DNA from: Marthasterias glacialis
Taxonomy: Eukaryota > Echinodermata > Asteroidea > Forcipulatida > Asteriidae
Length of the DNA: 64,000 nucleotides
Assembly (NCBI GenBank): GCA_911728455.2
Contig: OU452228.1
Span: forward strand, 17,428,698-17,492,697
Direction of reading: 5' to 3'
The notes under the pieces were generated by a model. It was given only the letters and a program-made list of their open reading frames with translations, searched no databases and was not told where the DNA came from. Position 1 is the first letter of the stretch; each line of letters begins with the position of its first letter. The position numbers were made by a program, and so were the translations under genes. Positions 58,345-64,000 of the stretch are shown here, piece after piece.

Positions 58345-59075
58345 TCAGGCAGGGGTATTTCCATTCATGATCCTCAGCAGAAGTCTGAATGCATACCCTA
58401 AGGGAGCACAAAAAATAAACACTTATATTATCACAAATACTAGAAAATGTTGACAATATTGCATGGAAACTTGGACCCTGGATCTACTACGCTTGAAACT
58501 TTGGACATCAGGCGTTATCTTTAGAGACTGAACTGACATCTGGCATGTAATTGACTGGTCAGCTTAAGTTGACTTTCTGGGTACAACCTGTGTGACTTGC
58601 CTCAACACACAATCGTGAGCAAAGTATACAAAACTTGGGTTTTAAAACAATGGTGAGTAATTTCTCTGATCACAATCTGTCAGTGGCTTCAAGAGAGTTA
58701 TGCACCTCACTGTGCCTGAAGCAAGGTGGTCAACTTACCCACCATTCTCTCAAAATTGGTATGGAGGAGGGTATATTTCCTTTGGGGACTCTCAAATAAA
58801 CTGAACTCAGGTCAGCAGCTCAGAAAAATATTAATCAGACTACTTCATGTACATGTTCAATTAGCCAAAAAGAAACACATGTGGAATAATGAATAGGAAA
58901 GCGACATGAAATCATTGATCTGAGATGTGACTTTGAAAACGTAAAATACAGTAACTCACCAACATTGGTAAGAATTGACCTCACCCAGTGGAAGTCGTCT
59001 TGCATTCTCAGTTTCCTCTCAGTTTGGTTTATCTCCAGGACACACATCAACACATAACATGATGGAATAAAAAAG
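58345..59075 (-). CDS. minus-strand gene, last two exons, unknown function
   Basis: On the minus strand an exon ending at 58960 (upstream limit near 59070) reads LEINQTERKLRMQDDFHWVR and SILTNV, with donor gtgagt. It joins in phase 1 across a 561-base intron to an exon starting at 58399 (acceptor ctcccttag) that reads GYAFRLLLRIMNGNTPA and stops (TGA, plus 58345-58347). The splice sites are good and the joined peptide is well-formed, which makes this the 3' end of a real gene. I do not recognise it. Upstream exons should lie to the right of 59080 but are not found. Confidence 0.45.
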
Positions 59076-59079
59076 ATGG

Positions 59080-59687
59080 AAAAGACACTGTGAGACATTA
59101 ATAAAAAACTTGGGAAAGATTTCTTTCATGTTTGACAAATGACAGCAGACTCATGTTATACTACATTGTCTCTGTAGTCTATGAGCATGTGCAACGCTGA
59201 GAACAATGTATTTACCTGTAAATTACATGTAGTACGTTTACAGTGTGCTTTTTCTCATTCTGACCAAGGGTCTAACAAATTAAGTTCAAATAAAACATAT
59301 TTTAAAAAAACCAGTTCCCCGCCTCCATCTATTTTCAGGGCCGCCTACAAATTGTTTTGTTAATTTGTTTTTGTTTTTAATCCTAGACTAGGCCTTTAAA
59401 AATATATAATTAACAATAATGTTACACATTAGAAAACATTGTATTAAGCAAGTATTTGTTCATGTTTTGAACAACATATGCTCTAACATTAGTAGCTAGT
59501 GGAAGGTGAAAAGCTGGTCTATTATAAATCTGGTAACATCAGTCAAAACTGACCATCTTAGGGGGGAAAGCCCCCATCTTGGCAAAAAAGGGGCCTCCTC
59601 CCTCCTTTTCCCCCAAAAATCAGTAAAACCTGAATAGATTTTGTTAAAGGCCTCCCTGGAATTCCACATTTTGTTTATACTTCATAG
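59080..59687. other. no recognisable gene
   Basis: AT-rich; contains a possible intron of the minus-strand gene and flank of the plus-strand exon. Confidence 0.4.
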
Positions 59688-60157
59688 ACAGTAAGAAAGA
59701 GCTTCAGGATAAGCAGGCAAAATTTCTGCGCTCAATGGAAGAGTGTTCTGAAGAAGCTGATAGTGATGGATGTGCAACTGATGACATGGAGAAACAATCA
59801 GCCAAATGCATCAGGATGCAACCTGTTGTAATGGCAGACTTCTCAATAACCATGACCACCATTCGAGAAGATGAAGAGGCCACAGACCTGTATGAGGACC
59901 ATGAAGAGAAAGGGCATCTTCAACTTACAAAGGCCAAGAACATGAAGAAGACTGCTCAAAGGGAAGTCCACAGTAGGGGGAAAGACAAAGACGACAACGT
60001 CAACCACAAAGTGTGTGAAAGCAGCAAAGCTACAGGCGATGTCGGACAAATTGACAGTTCAGAAAGCTTCGTGCAAAGAAATGCTCACAGTAAAGGTAAG
60101 CCTGCAGCTCCAACAACACAGCTGAAACTGTTTGCCAGCTTTTTGAAGAAGCAGTAG
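59688..60157 (+). CDS. acidic/Lys-rich exon, unknown gene
   Basis: After an acceptor (ttcatag) the frame reads SKKELQDKQAKFLRSMEECS, then EEADSDGCATDDMEK, then highly charged sequence up to QIDSSESFVQRNAHSKG, where a consensus donor (GTAAGC after 60095) offers an exit. If not spliced, the frame runs to TAG 60155. No domain recognised; the composition suggests a disordered region. A second copy lies 700 bases downstream. Confidence 0.4.
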
Positions 60158-60512
60158 CACAATGGGGGCTACCTTCCAAGGTGCACTCTGACCATGGAGG
60201 GGAAAATACATGAGTTGCAGCATTTATGCTTGAGCACCCCCTACGAGGCCCAGGACAGGGATCTTTCATAACTGGTCGAAGTGTTCACAATTCAAGGATT
60301 GAACAGTTATGACAAGACTTACATGAACAAGTTTTTAACAATTTTTACAAGTTGTTCAAGAGCTTTGAAAGTTGAAGGATACTGGATCCAGATAATGAAT
60401 GTCATATGGTCAGTCTGCATGCTGTTTTCTTGCCACGGATGAACCACTGCATTTCATGTTTTGTTGAAATGTGGAATAATCATAAGTTGAGAACAGCTGG
60501 TAATAAAACACA

Positions 60513-60790
60513 AGGATGCAACCTGTTGTAATAGCAGCCCACCATGACAACCATTCAAGAAGATGAAGAGACCATGGACCTGGATGAGGACCAAGAAGAG
60601 ACAGGGCAGACTCAAGCAACAAAAGCCAAGAACATGAAGAAGACTACTCTTAAATAAATGGAAGTCCACAGTAGGGGCGAAGGCAAAGACTACAATGTCA
60701 CCCACAAAGTAAGTGAAAGCAAAAAAGCTAGAGGCGATGTTGGACAAACTGACAGCTCAGAAAGCTTTGTGCAAAATGCTCTCTGTTAAG
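60513..60790 (+). pseudogene. duplicate of the acidic exon, broken
   Basis: Matches 59813-60095 collinearly with about 15-20 percent changes and small indels. It has an in-frame TAA (AAATAAATGG) where the first copy has Arg/Gly codons. The donor GTAAGC is kept at 60791. Confidence 0.8.
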
Positions 60791-61086
60791 GTAAGCTTAA
60801 GTCGTGTTCCCATTGGACTTTTTCTTCCGCGGCCACGCGGAAAGTTACCGTGACTGGATTAGGTGTAGTTCTACCGTGCGTTCCCACTTGGACTTAAATT
60901 CCGCGACGGAACAGTTAACTCGTTCTCCAAAACTGGCAGATCGTCACACATCGAGGGCGCTGTGCACATTCACCTTTGACCTAAGCAGGATACGACGTAT
61001 CTGTGACGTAATTTTCGCGCGCTATTATTGAAGACGCTAGTCAGCAGGATAATACATATTCCTTGCTTGCTTGAAACAACTTGAAA

Positions 61087-61450
61087 ATGGCTTCTTGCTC
61101 TGCTCCAAATGCTCTGACGTCAACGAAAGCCCCAAGAAAGAGAAAATCAAAGACAGCTTGTAGTAGTGGGTCTAGTGAGGGGAAAAGAAAAAAAATTGGG
61201 GTCATGCTGAAACCGTAGGATTGATTTCGATCTGGGGGTCAGAGGAACACCAAGCCGGCTTCGAGGGTATGGTGTACAATTCGCGGGTGTGGACAGCCAT
61301 ACTGGCCAAGTTTTCGGCCAAGTTCCCAGACTCCCTGTACACAACATGGGAGTCCCTAAAGGACAGGATAGACTACCTCCGTAGAAAGTATAGAGAGGCC
61401 AAAAAAGTGAACAACACCTCTGGGCGAGGCCGATTAAATGTTAAACCTCA
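61087..61450 (+). pseudogene. Myb/SANT-like gene, second copy, one frameshift
   Basis: From ATG 61087 a basic Ser/Lys-rich leader (MASCSAPNALTSTKAPRKRK) runs to an A8 run at 61188-61195. After it the frame changes, and ETVGLISIWGSEEHQAGFEG, YNSRVWTAILAKFSAKFPDS and WESLKDRIDYLRRKYREAKK follow, ending SGRGRL. That is a complete Myb/SANT-like DNA-binding domain. Adding one A to the run restores a continuous frame. A donor-like CAG/GTACTA lies near 61452. The 61010-61080 stretch is GC-rich with TGACGTAA-type sites and may be the promoter. It is related to, but not a duplicate of, the gene at 37450-39146. Confidence 0.65.
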
Positions 61451-61451
61451 G

Positions 61452-61996
61452 GTACTAAGGTCAAAAACCAAAAGACATTTTGGTGTTGAAATAAAGTTTG
61501 CATGAAGAAATCAAAATGGAACGTGCACCCATGTCAGAGTTATTATTTATAACTAAAAAACGCATTTTGATGTTGAATTAAAGTTTGCATGAAGAAATTA
61601 CAATAAAACAAGCAACCAAGACCCACGCCAATTTTTTTAATAAATTACTTTATAACTGAAAATAGAAATAGAGACTCAATGAAAATAGGACTCATCCCTC
61701 ATTTTGTTATTTAAGCTTGTGTGAAAATAATTTAACTGATGTTGAATTTGTAACAAATAATTAATTTTGATGTTGAGAAGTTAATTTTAGTTACATTTCA
61801 GTAACATCTCAGAAATAAAAATAGAACTGACACTCATGACCCGCACCAAATTTGTAAAACACATTTTTCAATTAAACTTTTGACGACAAAAAGAAAAAAA
61901 AATGCTACCCATCCCAGTTTTTTTGAATAAAAATAAAACTGTAAAAAACAGCTCAAATACAAACACATGTTTATGATGCAACTTTTCTTGTTTCAG
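61452..61996. other. intron or spacer
   Basis: AT-rich, containing two copies of TTTTGATGTTGAA(T)TAAAGTTTGCATGAAGAAAT-like sequence near 61480 and 61565, an old tandem duplication. Confidence 0.5.
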
Positions 61997-62391
61997 GAGA
62001 GACAGAGTCCTGTGATGCAAGTGTGAGTGATGAGCCACAGACAAAGAAGAGAAACAGACAAAGAAGAGGGCTGCGATCACATAATTGGATTGATACACAG
62101 TCCGCACATGTTCTTCCTACAGTATGTGTTGTTTGTCCTGGGAAGAGGTACTCCAAAAATTAAGGCAGAGTAACGACACAACCAGAAAGATTGACTCGCT
62201 GTGAACTAATTAATGGAGGCCTACTCCTGAAAGCTGCTAAAAAGAAAAAAGAAAACAACTTGCTGACACAAATCAACAACAAGGACGGTGCAGCAATTGA
62301 GGTACAGCACCACAGCTTGTGTTACAGGGAATACACACGATTCCTAACAACAGGCAAGCAATATACACAAGTTAATCATTCCTATCGATAA
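61997..62391 (+). pseudogene. Cys-rich multicopy family exon, one in-frame stop
   Basis: After acceptor tttcag the frame reads ESCDASVSDEPQTKKRN, RGLRSHNWIDTQSAHVLPTV, then CVVCPGKRYSKN, a TAA at 62161, and continues QPERLTRCELINGG, LLTQINNKDGAAIEVQHHSL and CYREYTRF. It is the same module as in the gene at 10399-12079 (two Cys pairs and H-x-x-C-Y), so the family is present twice in this window. The TAA probably replaced a Lys codon. The frame ends at 62389. Confidence 0.65.
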
Positions 62392-62771
62392 CTGCTACGG
62401 CGTTAGAGTCCTGCATGTTGCTGCAATCACGCCAAAGTGTGTATCTTGCCCCAATTTCAAGATAATCATTGTCATAGTGGCGCATGCCAACAGCTAAGAC
62501 ACTTTCGATGATAACCTTCATTTTAGAACAATATCCTGTGTACTTGCTCATTTTTATTTATATACCATCGTCAGTGGATCCACGGACAGTTTGTCCATTG
62601 TGCCACACTGTCCAATCAACACTTAACATTTCCCGCCACGGTTGATTGACCAATCCCGACTCTTCGCATAGCGTCTTGAACTGCATGACTGATCAGTAGA
62701 AAAGAAAAAATAAATCTCAGAAAGTCACTATCATCTTTATCGATATCATCATCTCTAAAGCAAGTTATATA
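62392..62771. other. no recognisable gene
   Basis: Contains GACCAATC words and AT-rich flank of the pogo element; no frame recognised. Confidence 0.4.
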
Positions 62772-63660
62772 ATGGCTCCTCTGCGAAGACATAGTTACAC
62801 TATGGAGTTAAAACGTAAGGCTGTTGAGTTTGCCAAAAAGCACGGTAACCAGGCAGCTGGAAGAGAGTTCGACGTGGATGAGTCGATTGTTCGGCGATGG
62901 AGAAAAAAATAAGGTGGCTATCGGGAAGCTTCCAGGCAAGATGCGGAGCATGAGAAGCTGTCAGCCTAGGTGGCCGCAGCAGAAGCAAGATTTAAAGGAA
63001 GGTTGGCTGTGGGTTGAGCACGGTAGTCATCCGAGCGAGAGCGAGGCAGATGGCCATAGATCGTGGCATATTCAATTTCATCGGTGGTCCTGCTTGGTGC
63101 TTTCCCTTCATGCGAAGGAATGGCCTGTCCGTGCATACACAAGAACCACCGTAGGTAAGCGGCTACCTGCCGATTGGGAAAGTTTGATGGAGAGCTTTGT
63201 CGACTTCACGGACCGCAACATAGCCAGGTAGGCGCTTATGAGGGACAAAATCCTAAACATGGATCAAGTCCCCATGACCTTCGATGCTCCTATGACTAGA
63301 ACTGTCACTTTCACGTCACTATCCTCGGGGTCATCCCTGGTGGGCTGACTAAGAAGTTGCAGCCATTGGACATCACAGTCAACCGGGTATTCAAGCTCCA
63401 CGTCCGCCAAGCCTGGGAAGATTGGATGTCGGAGGGCTTGCACACCTATACCGCTACTGGGAAGATGCGCAGAGCAACGCATGCAGAAGTCTGCAATTGG
63501 GTGCTTTCTGCATGGAAGGCCGTCCAGCCCTCGACGATAAAGAATGCCTTCACGAAGGCAGGCATCATCAAGGGGGATGAAGAGGAGGAAGAAGAGGAAG
63601 GTGCTGGCTCGCCAGACCTAGATGAGGAGCTGGCTGCTCTGTTTTGCAGCGATTATTGGG
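62772..63660 (+). pseudogene. pogo/Tigger transposase, internally deleted
   Basis: From ATG 62772 a pipsqueak/Brinker-type HTH is clear: MELKRKAVEFAKKHGNQAAG and REFDVDESIVRRWRKK, then TAA. In shifted frames come a CENP-B-type HTH (RTTVGKRLPADWESLMESF) and the start of the DDE domain (ILNMDQVPMTFDAP), carrying the first catalytic Asp. The sequence then jumps to the domain's end: VIPGGLTKKLQPLDITVNRV and FKLHVRQAWEDWM. The region with the second and third acidic residues is missing. The C-terminal acidic tail (EEEEEEEGAGSPDLDEEL) is intact. The protein is dead; terminal repeats were not identified. Confidence 0.85.
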
Positions 63661-64000
63661 GCAGGGTATTAATTTATTACATGTTTCCAGGCGTAGGCCT
63701 AGACCTGTTTAGGAAACATTCTTTTAGTTTTGACGAAAAATGCTATTCTGGGGAATTATTCCTTTCCTTTGTCAACAAATATTGTTCTACCGGGCGTAGG
63801 CCTAGACCTATCTAGGAAACTTCTTCAGTCTGATGTAAAATTATATTATTCAACAGCTGATATGATCCTGTGCAATGACAATGGGAGACTATTGAGACAT
63901 TTGGCATCAGTAGCAGACAACAACGGCACTGTATGGTGATTTTAATCGTGCATGTGCAAGCATGCTCAGCATTGTGCGCAGAGTTAGTGGACAAAGACCA
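63661..64000. other. 3' flank with short direct repeat
   Basis: GCGTAGGCCTAGACCT occurs at about 63692 and 63796, each followed by (G/A)TAGGAAAC-like sequence. Nothing else recognised. Confidence 0.5.

Noticed and set aside
1-64000. CRISPR arrays, bacterial operons or ribosome binding sites
   Set aside because: The window is clearly eukaryotic; the tandem repeats have no regular spacer structure.

Overview
This is eukaryotic DNA. It is AT-rich, genes are split by GT-AG introns, and it carries a tRNA-derived SINE, many small inverted-repeat elements and several gene families known mainly from marine invertebrates. A canonical echinoderm-type histone 3' stem-loop and the types of dispersed repeat point to a marine deuterostome, most likely an echinoderm. 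This is an inference; no unambiguous lineage marker is present. One 100-N assembly gap lies at 4630-4729. I see no reverse transcriptase, no LTR pair, no rRNA and no convincing tRNA gene.

Layout. 0.8-3.2 kb: last four exons of a SAMD3-like gene, with a degenerate copy of its final exon downstream. 4.7-7.1 kb: a four-exon gene of unknown function interrupted by a SINE and by a palindrome containing a histone 3'-end processing signal. 7.7-8.0 kb: a long fold-back element. 8.75-9.26 kb: a KDZ-like transposase exon broken by a 22-bp duplication. 10.4-12.5 kb: a decayed gene of an invertebrate Cys-rich family, run through by an internally deleted piggyBac copy. 13.9-15.3 kb: a chromo-barrier (Tudor-knot) ORF and a helical ORF. 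16.8-18.0 kb: a perfect 161-bp direct repeat with RNA-like folding potential. 19.8-21.4 kb: a piggyBac transposase with its DDD triad and a readable right end. 21.4-24.7 kb: rearranged pieces of a Ulp1/C48 protease gene, an HTH exon, a P-element/THAP9-type fragment and a 153-bp coding-type minisatellite. 27.0-29.0 kb: an apparently intact DUF7869-type gene. 29.2-31.2 kb: a 1.93-kb terminal-inverted-repeat element. 32.8-34.9 kb: a C2H2/DUF6729-type gene truncated by a MITE. 37.4-39.1 kb: a frameshifted Myb/SANT gene. 39.7-41.6 kb: a 640-codon frame of a putative transposase family with three in-frame stops. 43.7-46.0 kb: inverted-repeat elements, including a hAT-type MITE with an 8-bp target duplication. 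49-53.6 kb: tandem duplications. 58.3-59.1 kb: the end of a minus-strand gene. 59.7-63.7 kb: a duplicated acidic exon, a second Myb/SANT gene, a second Cys-rich-family exon and a deleted pogo/Tigger transposase.

The window reads as a graveyard of DNA transposons (piggyBac, KDZ, P, pogo, hAT and Tc1/mariner-type MITEs) mixed with poorly described multicopy gene families, several of which may be transposases themselves. Only a few genes look intact: SAMD3-like, the unknown 4.7-7.1 kb gene, the DUF7869-type gene and possibly the minus-strand gene. Gene models come from splice-site and reading-phase matching by eye; family names come from memory of sequence patterns, not from searches.
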